Notes: generated by a model from the letters alone, not told the origin. A stretch of 64,000 nucleotides of DNA from Actinomycetota bacterium (GCA_041658565.1 JBAZZY010000001.1:248001-312000); one strand, 5' to 3'. Positions 54,174 to 63,091 are shown, numbered from the stretch's first letter. Made by a program: numbers and translations.

Positions 54174-54554
54174 TCAGCGCCCATCGCCGCGCTCGAAGCG
54201 CTTGCGCCAGTGCTCTTCCGCCTTGCCGAACCACTTCAGCGCGTCGGCTCCGCCGCCGCTCAGTCCCCCGATGTCCTTCGACGCACGCGCAAACGCGACG
54301 ACCGACGCAAGCATGACCGCGAAACCCAAGAGACCGAATGCCAGCAGCCAGTCAGCACCGCCGAGACCGGCGAGCAGCCCCACAAGCAACAACAAGAGGC
54401 CGACGCCGAACCCGTAGGCCGCACGCTTGACGCGCCGCACGGCTACGCCCCGCGGCGTTGCGACCGCGGTAGTTCGTGCGAACTTTGGGTCCTCTGCGAC
54501 GAGCCTGCGCTCGATCTCGTCGAGAATCCTTTGTTCGTGATCCGAAAGCGGCAT
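54174..54554 (-). CDS. DUF3040 membrane protein
   Basis: 126 residues. N-terminus MPLSDHEQRILDEIERRLVAEDP is the DUF3040 signature, widespread in actinobacteria, followed by two membrane helices (about 45-85). Function unknown. ATG 54554 with GGGAGAG upstream is the start; the longer frame adds unconserved residues. Its own promoter is visible 40 bases upstream. Confidence 0.9.
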   Translation of the reverse strand: MPLSDHEQRILDEIERRLVAEDPKFARTTAVATPRGVAVRRVKRAAYGFGVGLLLLLVGLLAGLGGADWLLAFGLLGFAVMLASVVAFARASKDIGGLSGGGADALKWFGKAEEHWRKRFERGDGR

Positions 54555-54587
54555 CGTCAACGACTCTCCCACCTGCCTCAAGCCTTA

Positions 54588-54617
54588 ATTATAGGTTGGC
54601 GTGCGATGGCCGAACAA
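54588..54617 (-). promoter_or_regulatory. Promoter of the DUF3040 gene
   Basis: Perfect TATAAT on the minus strand (54588-54593) with TTGTTC (54612-54617) 18 bases upstream. It begins a separate unit after the enoyl-CoA hydratase gene. Confidence 0.5.
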
Positions 54618-54626
54618 GAGACGGAA

Positions 54627-55406
54627 TTAGCGCCCATGGAAATCGGGCGCGCGCTTCTGCACGCGAGCCATGACGGCCTCCGCGAAGTCGGCGGAGAACA
54701 GGATGGAACGCTGGGCCTGCACCTCACGGTCCAACCCCGTCGACACCGAGACGTCGAACGACTGGTTGGCGAGTCGTTTGATCGCGGCGATGGCCAACGG
54801 CGGACCCGCCGCGAGGTCGGCGGCCCAATCAATGGCGACGGACAAGTGCTCGCCGGCGAGAGATGCTCGCTCCGCCAGTCCGATGGCCGCAGCCTCGGCC
54901 GCCCCCACGCGTCGCGCGGTCATGGCGAGGTCCTTCGCCCTACCCAGACCGATTAGACGAGGCAAACGAACCGTTCCCCCGAGGTCGGGAATCAAGCCCC
55001 ATCGGACCTCCATCACGCTGAACTCCGCATCCGCCCCCGCGACCCGGAAGTCGCACGCAATGGCCAGTTGAAGCCCTGCGCCGAACGCCGGCCCGCCCAC
55101 GGCAGCGATGACGGGCTTCGGAATCTCCTCGAAGACCGAGAAGGATCGCTGCAACGCGGCGATGTCGATTGTCCCTGGGTCGGAATTTCCCCCCTGGGTG
55201 AATATCGTCGTGTCGATTCCACTTGAGAAAGCAGGCCCATTGCCGGTCACAACGACGGCGCGCACGTCCTCGTCGGCGCCCGCCCTTCGTCCGGCGTCCA
55301 GGAGTCCTTCGAACACTTCGGCGTCCATGGCGTTGCGCACCTCGGGACGGTCGATCGTCACGACCGCAACGCGACCGTTTATCTCATATCGAACTTTCCG
55401 ACTCAC
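54627..55406 (-). CDS. Enoyl-CoA hydratase/isomerase family protein
   Basis: 259 residues. Crotonase fold: VAVVTIDRPEVRNAMD, the oxyanion-hole segment GNGPAFSSGIDTTIF, and AVGGPAFGAGLQLAIACDFRVAG followed by MEVRWGLIPDLGGTVRLPRLIG. The Glu usually acting in hydration is replaced in part (RWGLIPDLGG keeps the loop but the first Glu site reads Gly/Pro), so it may be an isomerase or a different crotonase. GTG start overlaps the dinB stop by four bases, which ties it to the SOS operon. Confidence 0.85.
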   Translation of the reverse strand: MSRKVRYEINGRVAVVTIDRPEVRNAMDAEVFEGLLDAGRRAGADEDVRAVVVTGNGPAFSSGIDTTIFTQGGNSDPGTIDIAALQRSFSVFEEIPKPVIAAVGGPAFGAGLQLAIACDFRVAGADAEFSVMEVRWGLIPDLGGTVRLPRLIGLGRAKDLAMTARRVGAAEAAAIGLAERASLAGEHLSVAIDWAADLAAGPPLAIAAIKRLANQSFDVSVSTGLDREVQAQRSILFSADFAEAVMARVQKRAPDFHGR

Positions 55407-56623
55407 GTTCTCTCCCCTCCTTGCTCTCCCGGCCCTTGAGGGAACCGACGCGGCCGCGGCTCGGATACGGCTGCGCGTTCAACCGCGTCACGACCGTAGC
55501 GACCACGAAGTCGATCCATCGCCGCGTCTGCTTCTCGCCACCGGTCCGGACGTTCACCTAATCGGAGCTGCTCGGGTCCGTGACCGGTCACCAGGCCGGT
55601 CGCGGCAACTCCGAGCAGTCGGATTCGGGCACGGTGCAGGCGCATCTCCTCGTACAGCTCACGCGCAGCCTCGTACAACCTCGCCGCCACGTCGGTTGGG
55701 GCCGGAAGCGTACGCGAGCGAGTCACAGTTCGGAAATCCGAGAAGCGAACTTTGATGGTCACCGTTCGCGCCGAGACTCCCGTGGCGCGCAGACGACCGG
55801 AGACCTTGTCGGCCAGCCGGAGCAGCTCTCTTCGCACGTCCTCGGGTGCGTCCAGATCGCGGCCGAAGGTCTGTTCCGCGGAGACCTGTTTGGACGGTTC
55901 ATGCGGCACGACCGGCCGATCGTCCTCGCCACTCGCCATTCGCAACAGGTGCGCCGCGGGAGAATGGCCGAACGCACGCTCGAGCACACCGTCGGGCAGT
56001 GCCAACAGGTCCGAGACGAAGCGCACACCCAACCGGTCGAGCGCAGCGGCAGTCTGCTCTCCGACACCCCACAACTCGGTGACGGGCAAGGGGTCGAGGA
56101 ACTCACGCACTCGGTCGCAAGGAACGTGGACGATTCCGTCGGGCTTAGCGCGACGGCTTGCAATCTTTGCCAGCAGTTTGTTGGACGCGACCCCGACGGA
56201 GCAGGCTAGGCGACGCTCCTTTCGGACGCGCGCGCGCACGCGCGCTGCGACCTGAACGGGCTCACCGAACAATCTCTGGGATCCTGCGACGTCGAGGAAA
56301 GCCTCGTCCATGGACGCCGACTCGACCAGTGGCGTGAAGGACAGAAAGATCTCATGAATCGCCTTGGACTCCCGGCGATAGAGCGCGAAGTCGGGCGGGA
56401 CGATCACTAAGTCCGGGCACAGACGCCGCGCGCGCATCGCCGGCATCGCCGAACGCACTCCGAAGGCGCGCGCCTCGTACGAGGCGCTGGTGATCACACT
56501 GCGAGGTCCCCCACCACCGACAGCAACCGGCTTGCCCGTGAGCGAGGGGTCTTCCCGAACGGCGGCAGACGCGTAGAAGGCATCCATGTCCACGTGCAAG
56601 ATCCGTTCGCTCGGGCGCTCCAT
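55403..56623 (-). CDS. dinB: Y-family DNA polymerase IV
   Basis: 406 residues. Palm with both catalytic pairs: VDMDAFYAS (Asp12, Asp14) and SMDEAFLDV, fingers and thumb (SVGVASNKLLAKIAS, ELWGVGEQTAAALDRLGV with HhH), and little-finger domain. The catalytic residues are intact, so this is an active translesion polymerase, not ImuB, which lacks them. ATG 56623 starts 7 bases after the dnaE2 stop. No clear clamp-binding QLxLF motif at the C-terminus (ends RRFPQGPGEQGGERT). Confidence 0.96.
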   Translation of the reverse strand: MERPSERILHVDMDAFYASAAVREDPSLTGKPVAVGGGGPRSVITSASYEARAFGVRSAMPAMRARRLCPDLVIVPPDFALYRRESKAIHEIFLSFTPLVESASMDEAFLDVAGSQRLFGEPVQVAARVRARVRKERRLACSVGVASNKLLAKIASRRAKPDGIVHVPCDRVREFLDPLPVTELWGVGEQTAAALDRLGVRFVSDLLALPDGVLERAFGHSPAAHLLRMASGEDDRPVVPHEPSKQVSAEQTFGRDLDAPEDVRRELLRLADKVSGRLRATGVSARTVTIKVRFSDFRTVTRSRTLPAPTDVAARLYEAARELYEEMRLHRARIRLLGVAATGLVTGHGPEQLRLGERPDRWREADAAMDRLRGRYGRDAVERAAVSEPRPRRFPQGPGEQGGERT

Positions 56624-56630
56624 ATCCCCA

Positions 56631-59600
56631 TCATGCTCCCGCGGAGCCTCCGCTGGCATGCCAGAGCTTGCGCGGCGCCGTCGCCGCAGGGGAATCGGCA
56701 GGGGTGCGCGCCGGCATCGGAATCGCGCGCGGGGCAGGCGCGCGCGGCACCGGTTCGGGCCTGCGGCCACGCGCGCGCGCGCTTCTGCGCCGCTCGGCAT
56801 CGGCCGCCTCGATCTCGGCTACGCCTTCGGTCCACAGCGCTGCAGCGTCGAGCGATCCGTCACGATGCTCGCGCGCGAGCGCGGCTAAATCCCAGGCGCG
56901 CTCGCAGGTGATCGAGACCCCGCGCGCGCCGGTGCGGCGAACCCGTCCGCGCACCACCAACAGCCACGAGTGAAAGATCGTCCACGCGCACTGCTCCTGG
57001 ACGCTTTCGAACACCGCCGTGTCGGTCAGTCCGGTGCCGTCGTCCAGGGTGAGAAAGATGATGCGCTGCCCTGAACGGACCGCCGGGGTCTGGGAAGCCA
57101 CCTTGACGCCGGCGATCATCACGCGCTCGTCCTGGCGGCAGTCGAGAAGGTCGCGCGCGGCAGTCACCCCGAGGCTCGCGAGCGTCGGACGGTAGAACGA
57201 GATCACGTGACGGCTTGAGTCCATGCCGGTCACTTCGAGTTCTGCGCGCACCTTTTCGACGTCGGTGTACGGACGCAACCCCCACGAGGTCACCGGCTCC
57301 CGCAAGACAAACTCCTGCTGCGTCGGTTCGGGTCTCGGCCTACTCCCCTCCCACAGCCCCGCCACGTGCAGCAACAGGTCACGGCGTCCACCGAAGGCGT
57401 CGAGCGCGCCGGCGTGGATTAGCGCCTCCACCACGGGTCGCGACACCGATGTCCGCCGGCAAAAGTCGACCACGCCGGTGAACTCTCGCTCGCTGCGCGC
57501 TTGCAGGATCGACGCGATCTCGGCATCGTTGATTCCTTCGACGTGCATCAGACCTATCCGCACTCCCCACGCACTGCCTGCGCGCTCTACCGTGTATTCG
57601 CGTGCGGACGCACCAACGTCCAGAGGCTGGACCTCGACACCGTGGCGGCGCGCGTCGTCCAGGATCACCCTGCGGGGATACATCCCTGGTTCGTGCGTCA
57701 GCACTCCGACGGTAAACGCCGCCGGATGATGCGCCTTCAACCACGCCGATTGATAGGTCGGCACCGCGAAAGCTGCCGCGTGCGCCTTGCAGAACCCGAA
57801 TGCGGCGAACGAAGACACCTGGTGCCACACAGGCTCGATCTCGCCTTCGCGCCATCCGTTGGCGCGCGCGCGCTCGAAGAACCACTCGCGAAGCGCGGGC
57901 AGGCGGTCCTCGCGCGCCAGTTCGCGCCGGACTTGGTCGGCCTTTCCGAGATCCTCTCCGGTCGCCGCTGCGATCGCGCGCATCACCTGCTCGTGGTACA
58001 CCACGACGCCGAAGGTCTCCGCCAAGCACGCGCGCAAGGAGGGATGCGCGTACACCGGACGCGCCCATCCGTGACGGCGCGCGAGATACGGGCCGATCAT
58101 GTCGCTTTGCACCGGGCCGGGACGAAACAGCGAGATCTCGACGATCAAGTCTCTCCAACGTTCCGGCTGCAGTTTTCCGAGCAACTCACGCTGGCCCGGC
58201 GACTCGATCTGAAAACAGCCGACCGTGCGCGAAGAACGAATGAGATCGAACGCTTCGGGATCCTCGCGAGGTATCGCATCGAGGTCGACGTCCTCGTCGC
58301 TCGTTCGTTTCACCTCCGCGACCGCCATGGTCATCGAGGACAACATTCGGATGCCGATCACGTCGAGTTTGAGCAACCCGAGCGCTTCGACATCGTCCTT
58401 GTCGAACTGAGACATCCGAAACCCGTTCGCGGAACGCTCCATTGGAGTGCGCGTCAGCAAATCGTCGGGCGCGATAAGGATTCCCGAGGGATGCAGCGCC
58501 AAATGCCTAGGAAATCCCGCGAGTCGTTCGACCACGTTGAACAACAACTCCATCTGTCCCGCGCGCAGCGACGATCGCTTCAGTTCGGGAAGGCGTTCGA
58601 GCGCAGCATGGATGCCCGAGGCGGAGATGTGCGGGAAGGACTTCGCGATGAGACCGACCTCGCTCTCGGGCAGGCCAAGCGCTTTGCCGACTTCGCGGAT
58701 CCCGCCGCGCGCGCGGTAAGTGTCCACCATCGCAACGCACGCGACTCTTTCGGGCCGGAACGTGCGCAGGATGTCGCGGTAGACCTCCTCGCGGCGCGCG
58801 CTCTCTACGTCAAGGTCGATGTCGGGAAGTTCGTTCGAGCGATAGGGATTCATGAATCGCTCGAACACCAAGTTGTGCTCGATCGGATCCACCTCGCTGA
58901 TCCCGGTGAGGTAGCAAATCAGGCTGCCTGCGGCCGACCCGCGACATGCGCTGCGAATCCCCATCTGCTTGATGCGGCGCACGATGTCGGCGACGGTGAG
59001 GAAGTACCCGGCGAAGCCCAGGCGCGCGCACATCCGCAACTCGGCATCCAGCGTCGCGCGCAACCGCGGCGACTCGCGCATTCCGCGGCGCGCGATGCCC
59101 TCGAAACAGTTCCTTGCGAGCAGTTCATTCAGCGAACGCTGCGGCAAGCCGCGCGGCATCGGATACGACGGCACCTGCACGCGACCGAGTTCCAGCGTGA
59201 AGTCGCACTCCTCGGCCACGCGCGCGGCTTCGGCGAGCAAGCCGGGCCGGTCGCCGAACAACGCCGCCATCTCTCGCGGGCTCTTCAACGTCGCTTCGTA
59301 GTTGGAGTTGTCGCGATGATGCTCAGAGAGAGGAACGAGTTTGCGCATCGCGTCGAGCACGTCGCCGAGGAACGCGTCGGCCGGAGTGAGAGCGCGCGCG
59401 CCCGTCGTCGCAACCGCGCGCAATCGCAGATCCTCGGCGAAAGCCGCCGCGCGCGCGGCAATCACATCGTCTCCCGGCTCGAGCCGGTTGCGGACTTCCA
59501 CCAGCAACCGCCGGAACCCAAAGATCTCGAGCCAGTCGCGCACGCAGTCGCGCGCACCGTCGACGGAACGGCGCGCGATCAGACGCCCGGCGTCACTCTC

Positions 59601-60002
59601 GGGCCCGAGCATGCAGAAGAGCCCGTCGGAGTGCGCGCGCAGATCCTCTACCGTCGCGCACGGATCTGCGCGCTCACCACGATGGTGCGCGGCGGTAAGG
59701 ATGCGGCAGAGGTTCTCGTACCCTTTGCGATCGCGTGCGAGCATCGTGACGACGAAGCGATCCTCGCGCGCAACCGCTTCGTCGTGCGCGGTCGTCAGAC
59801 GCGCGCCGTAGATCGGTTTGATGTCGTACGCCGCACACGCTTGCGTGAAGCGCACAGCGCCGGCGAGTGAATCGCGATCGGTCAACGCGACCGCATTCAT
59901 GCCGAGGTCGCGCGTACGCGCAGCGAGTTCGTCCAAACGAATCGCACCTTCGCGCAGCGAGTACACGGAGCGGACGGAAAGATGAGCAAACGGAGACGTC
60001 AC
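56631..60002 (-). CDS. dnaE2: Error-prone DNA polymerase DnaE2/ImuC
   Basis: 1123 residues. PHP-like N-terminus whose metal ligands are lost (HLSVRSVYSLREGA instead of HLHTHTEYS), palm with PDIDLDVES and LKLDVIGIRML intact, OB domain, and an Arg/Pro-rich region ending KLWHASGGSAG, a tail typical of DnaE2. It supports induced mutagenesis with Y-family partners. Distinct from the dnaE at 19.6-23.1 kb. GTG start 6 bases after the DUF6504 gene. Confidence 0.95.
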   Translation of the reverse strand: MTSPFAHLSVRSVYSLREGAIRLDELAARTRDLGMNAVALTDRDSLAGAVRFTQACAAYDIKPIYGARLTTAHDEAVAREDRFVVTMLARDRKGYENLCRILTAAHHRGERADPCATVEDLRAHSDGLFCMLGPESDAGRLIARRSVDGARDCVRDWLEIFGFRRLLVEVRNRLEPGDDVIAARAAAFAEDLRLRAVATTGARALTPADAFLGDVLDAMRKLVPLSEHHRDNSNYEATLKSPREMAALFGDRPGLLAEAARVAEECDFTLELGRVQVPSYPMPRGLPQRSLNELLARNCFEGIARRGMRESPRLRATLDAELRMCARLGFAGYFLTVADIVRRIKQMGIRSACRGSAAGSLICYLTGISEVDPIEHNLVFERFMNPYRSNELPDIDLDVESARREEVYRDILRTFRPERVACVAMVDTYRARGGIREVGKALGLPESEVGLIAKSFPHISASGIHAALERLPELKRSSLRAGQMELLFNVVERLAGFPRHLALHPSGILIAPDDLLTRTPMERSANGFRMSQFDKDDVEALGLLKLDVIGIRMLSSMTMAVAEVKRTSDEDVDLDAIPREDPEAFDLIRSSRTVGCFQIESPGQRELLGKLQPERWRDLIVEISLFRPGPVQSDMIGPYLARRHGWARPVYAHPSLRACLAETFGVVVYHEQVMRAIAAATGEDLGKADQVRRELAREDRLPALREWFFERARANGWREGEIEPVWHQVSSFAAFGFCKAHAAAFAVPTYQSAWLKAHHPAAFTVGVLTHEPGMYPRRVILDDARRHGVEVQPLDVGASAREYTVERAGSAWGVRIGLMHVEGINDAEIASILQARSEREFTGVVDFCRRTSVSRPVVEALIHAGALDAFGGRRDLLLHVAGLWEGSRPRPEPTQQEFVLREPVTSWGLRPYTDVEKVRAELEVTGMDSSRHVISFYRPTLASLGVTAARDLLDCRQDERVMIAGVKVASQTPAVRSGQRIIFLTLDDGTGLTDTAVFESVQEQCAWTIFHSWLLVVRGRVRRTGARGVSITCERAWDLAALAREHRDGSLDAAALWTEGVAEIEAADAERRRSARARGRRPEPVPRAPAPRAIPMPARTPADSPAATAPRKLWHASGGSAGA

Positions 60003-60008
60003 GACAGA

Positions 60009-60296
60009 TCAGTCCCAAACGCGAAGCATCGACCAGATCCCGGTGCGCATGTCGCGCGCCAGTTCGTACATGCCGTCGGAACCGCCGGAGCGCACCGCCG
60101 TCACCCGCACGACCTCGCGCGCGCGCCCGCCGGCCCAGGGCTTGTCGGTCGCGTCCGGAACCTCCCACCAACCGCCGGCCTCGCGCCATTTGTGCGACAC
60201 CGCGCGCACCCGGTAATGGGCGCCACGCCATCGAAATGCCGTCGGTGACCCTTCGGATGACTCGACCTCGATGGGATCTGCGTAACGCTTGGACAT
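60009..60296 (-). CDS. DUF6504 family protein
   Basis: 95 residues, rich in Trp and Arg (FRWRGAHYRVRAVSHKWRE, GGWWEVPDATDKPW), probably a small beta domain. This family sits next to dnaE2 in many actinobacteria and its role is unknown; the position suggests a part in the mutagenesis system. First gene after the LexA box. Spacing to dnaE2 is 6 bases. Confidence 0.8.
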   Translation of the reverse strand: MSKRYADPIEVESSEGSPTAFRWRGAHYRVRAVSHKWREAGGWWEVPDATDKPWAGGRAREVVRVTAVRSGGSDGMYELARDMRTGIWSMLRVWD

Positions 60297-60338
60297 CGAT
60301 ATGCCCGGCCACCCAGCGGCGTGCCGGCCCCCTTGTAG

Positions 60339-60358
60339 ACTCGAACATATGTTCGAGT
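60339..60358. promoter_or_regulatory. LexA (SOS) box
   Basis: ACTCGAACATATGTTCGAGT is a perfect 20-bp palindrome and contains TCGAAC-N4-GTTCGA, the actinobacterial LexA consensus. It overlaps the expected start of transcription of the DUF6504-dnaE2-dinB operon, 42 bp before the first gene, and lies 122 bp from the start of the divergent kinase. Confidence 0.93.
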
Positions 60359-60363
60359 CCTGA

Positions 60364-60393
60364 ACGATACGCCGCCGGTCGCGCGCGCGTCAA
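60364..60393 (-). promoter_or_regulatory. Promoter of the dnaE2 operon
   Basis: TTGACG (60388-60393) and TATCGT (60364-60369) on the minus strand with 18 bases between. The LexA box begins 5 bases after the -10 box and would block polymerase. Confidence 0.65.
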
Positions 60394-60480
60394 GCAGTTA
60401 CAAGGAACCGTCCCATCTTCCTGGAAAACCCCCCGATTTCAGCATGGACCCACCCGAGGCGATTCGATCTACTGGGCCAC

Positions 60481-61674
60481 ATGGATACCGCACGAAAGGC
60501 GGAGACCCTCACCGAGGAACCGCTGATTGAGGCGATCGCCGACATCACCTCGGCCCTGGACCTCTCAGAAGTGCTCGCGCGCACCTTCGCCGGCGTGCGC
60601 AGCATCGCGCGCCCGTCCGGCATCGGGATCCAACTCGTCCAAGACGGAATGCTGGTGAGCACCGCATCCGATCCGCCATCGACCGAAGATGCCCCCATCG
60701 TCCACATTCCGATCGGCGAGGGAATGACGGGGATCGTCGCTGCAGACAACGAACCGCTCTACATCCCCGACATCTCCCGTGATCCTCGCGTACACGCGAA
60801 CGGCGCCAGGAGCGCGCGCACATACCTCGTCCTTCCCCTATCCAGGGCCGGCGAGGTGATCGGCGTGATGCAACTTGACTCGCACCGCGAGGACGCCTTT
60901 TCACCCCAGGAGCGCGCGCATCTGCTTTCGCTGGCTCCCGTCGTCGCCGCCGCGATCGGAACCGCGCAAGCCATCGAACGCCAACGAGTAGACCTCGAGC
61001 GTCAAGCCGAGCAATTGACCCGCGACTTCTTGTCGGTCGTGCGCCACGAGTTGCGCACGCCCTTGACCTCGATCACCGGCTTCGGATTCACACTCGCCCA
61101 GCAGGCCGACCGCCTGGACTCCGCAACCGTCGCCGAGATCGGACGGCGCATCCGCAGAGCCGGCGGGCGTCTGGAGCGCATGATCACCGACATGATCGAC
61201 GTGACCCAAATCGACCACGGAACCATGACGGTCGCAATCGAGCCCGTCGCCGTCGATCTGATCCTTCGCGAAGCCGCCGACGAACAAGGAGACGAGGAGC
61301 ATCCGGTATCCGTCACCGTCGAATCCGATCTGCCGCGCGCCATGGCCGATGCCCTTCATCTACACCAGATCGTTGCGAATCTGCTCGGCAACGCTCGCAA
61401 GTTCTCACCCACCGGAAGCCCCATCAGTCTGCGCGCTTTCCTCGACGAGGACGCTATCGTCATCCAGGTAACCGACCGCGGCGTGGGCATCCCGCAAGAT
61501 TTGCAGGAACGCATATTCGAGCGGTTCTTCCGCATCGGGAGTCAATCACGCGGTTTGGGGGTAGGGCTCTACCTCGCCCGGCAACAGTGCGCCGGTATGG
61601 GCGCCACCATCGGGGTTCACAGCCGTCCGGGGAACGGGGCAACATTTACGTTGCGACTGCGCCGCGAGCACTGA
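60481..61674 (+). CDS. GAF-domain sensor histidine kinase
   Basis: 397 residues, no membrane helix. GAF domain (about 15-165, sensing an unknown ligand or redox state), HisKA with phospho-acceptor His189 in FLSVVRHELRTPLTSI, and HATPase with NLLGNARKFSP (N box), DRGVGIPQDLQERIFERFF (G1/F) and GLGVGLYLARQQC (G2). No response regulator is adjacent, so it is an orphan kinase. It diverges from the SOS operon and may share regulation. Confidence 0.93.
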   Translation: MDTARKAETLTEEPLIEAIADITSALDLSEVLARTFAGVRSIARPSGIGIQLVQDGMLVSTASDPPSTEDAPIVHIPIGEGMTGIVAADNEPLYIPDISRDPRVHANGARSARTYLVLPLSRAGEVIGVMQLDSHREDAFSPQERAHLLSLAPVVAAAIGTAQAIERQRVDLERQAEQLTRDFLSVVRHELRTPLTSITGFGFTLAQQADRLDSATVAEIGRRIRRAGGRLERMITDMIDVTQIDHGTMTVAIEPVAVDLILREAADEQGDEEHPVSVTVESDLPRAMADALHLHQIVANLLGNARKFSPTGSPISLRAFLDEDAIVIQVTDRGVGIPQDLQERIFERFFRIGSQSRGLGVGLYLARQQCAGMGATIGVHSRPGNGATFTLRLRREH

Positions 61675-61726
61675 CCCCCGGCCGAACGCTCCCGGGCCCC
61701 ATGCACGGATTCGGGTGAAGCAACGC

Positions 61727-62239
61727 TCAGTCGCTAACCGCGCCCTCGGCGGCCAACAGACACCGCTTCGCGCGCGCGCCCCCCATCCCGTACTCCCCCA
61801 GCGAACCGTCGGACCGCACGACGCGATGGCACGGGACAAGCAGCGGAACAGGATTGCGCGCAAGCGCCGTTCCTACGGCGCGCGCCGCACGTGGCCGACC
61901 GATCGCTTCGGCAATCTCCGCATAGCTGCACACTGAACCACGCGGAATCGCAGATGTAGCTTTCAGGACTGCGCGCGCGAAGGGGCGCATGACCGACCAG
62001 TCGACAACGGAGCCATCCCCGTTTTGCATCGCCACGCGCACGCGCCGGATGAACGCCGCTCCCGGGTCATCGCGCTTGGGCCGCGCGCCGAGTGCGCGAG
62101 TCGCTGCGCGCAAGAACACCGCCTCCGACCCCGTTTCGACGATGACGACGCCATCGTCGCCGTAGGCGAACCACCCCGGCCCGAGGAGCGTCTCGATCGC
62201 CGCGTACCGAAAGGCCTTCGAATCCACCTTGGCAGCCAC
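61727..62239 (-). CDS. ogt: Methylated-DNA-[protein]-cysteine S-methyltransferase
   Basis: 170 residues. The acceptor Cys is in PVPLLVPCHRVVRSDGSLGEYG, and the HTH (IPRGSVCSYAEIAEAIGRPRAARAVGTAL) positions the flipped base. Repairs O6-alkylguanine by suicide transfer. No Ada N-terminal domain. It follows thiE by 9 bases and converges on the kinase gene with 52 bases between. Confidence 0.93.
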   Translation of the reverse strand: MAAKVDSKAFRYAAIETLLGPGWFAYGDDGVVIVETGSEAVFLRAATRALGARPKRDDPGAAFIRRVRVAMQNGDGSVVDWSVMRPFARAVLKATSAIPRGSVCSYAEIAEAIGRPRAARAVGTALARNPVPLLVPCHRVVRSDGSLGEYGMGGARAKRCLLAAEGAVSD

Positions 62240-62248
62240 CCCCGAATG

Positions 62249-62884
62249 CTAGCGCGCGCCCAGGACCGCGCGCAGGCCGCGAACGGCCGCGGCAGGGTCA
62301 ACCGCTTCGGTGATCGCGCGCACGACAACAACCCCGCGCGCGCCCGCCGCCAGAACCTCTGGAAGCGACTCCGCATCCATGCCTCCGGTGACGAAGAACG
62401 GATATGTCGACTCGGCCGCGGCAACGCGCACAAGCTCGAGCCCGACACCCGGCCGCCCGGGCTTCGTCGGCGTCGCCCGCACCGGTCCGACACCGATGTA
62501 GTCGACCGGCTCGACGCTCGCGACACGCACTTCGGACGCGGTGTGAGTCGAGCGTCCGACGAGAAGTTCGGGCCCCACCAGCGACCGCGCGTGCTCCGGC
62601 GGCAAATCGTCCTGACCGACGTGAACGCCGTCTGCGCCGGCGACGACGGCCAGATCCGCGCGATCGTTGACGATAAACAGCGCACCATGCCGGTCGCACG
62701 CTGCGCGAAACACCTCCGCCGCGCGCAACTGCGCCGCCGCATCGGCGTGCTTGTCACGCAATTGCACGATGTCCACTCCCGCGCCGAGAACTTCGTCGAG
62801 GAACACTGCGAGGTCCTCGCGGATCCCGACGCACAGGTACAGCCGGGCATCCCGCAAGCGCGCACGGCGCGCGTCGGCGGTCAT
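62249..62884 (-). CDS. thiE: Thiamine-phosphate synthase
   Basis: 211 residues. Barrel coupling HMP-PP and thiazole phosphate. VDIVQLRDKHAD, FIVNDRADLAVVAGADGVHVGQDDLP, DYIGVGPVRATPTKPG and FVTGGMDAESLPEVLAAGARGV follow the family in order. The start ATG overlaps the thiS stop (ATGA). Confidence 0.95.
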   Translation of the reverse strand: MTADARRARLRDARLYLCVGIREDLAVFLDEVLGAGVDIVQLRDKHADAAAQLRAAEVFRAACDRHGALFIVNDRADLAVVAGADGVHVGQDDLPPEHARSLVGPELLVGRSTHTASEVRVASVEPVDYIGVGPVRATPTKPGRPGVGLELVRVAAAESTYPFFVTGGMDAESLPEVLAAGARGVVVVRAITEAVDPAAAVRGLRAVLGAR

Positions 62885-63090
62885 GCTCCTCCCGCGACGG
62901 CGCGCACGATTTCGAGCCGATCCCCGTCGACCAGGTACACGCTCGCGTAGCGCGCGCGCTCCAACGGCTCGCCGTTGACTTCGACCACGACCCACTCCGA
63001 CTTCCATCCGAAGGCGGCCAGCAGGTCGGCGACGGTCTCACCCGATTCCACTTCGCGCGGCTTTCCGTTCGCGACGATCCTCACCGGCAT
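62881..63090 (-). CDS. thiS: Sulfur carrier protein ThiS
   Basis: 69 residues, ubiquitin-like. IVANGKPREVESGETVADLLAAF and VVVEVNGEPLERARYASVYLVDGDRLEIV are typical. ThiS normally ends in Gly-Gly, which is adenylated by ThiF and made a thiocarboxylate. Here it ends VAGGA, with one extra Ala. The GGA GGA codons also form the ribosome site of thiE. Processing, or use of the extended form, has to be assumed. Confidence 0.88.
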   Translation of the reverse strand: MPVRIVANGKPREVESGETVADLLAAFGWKSEWVVVEVNGEPLERARYASVYLVDGDRLEIVRAVAGGA

Positions 63091-63091
63091 C

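Noticed and set aside
57501..59870. A 789-codon open frame on the plus strand opposite dnaE2, and similar ones opposite dnaE (596 codons at 21280-23070) and trpB (441 codons at 8025-9350)
   Set aside because: In GC-rich DNA the third-base preference of a real gene removes stops from the other strand. The translations are Arg/His/Ala/Gly-rich without any domain, and the minus-strand genes are certain.
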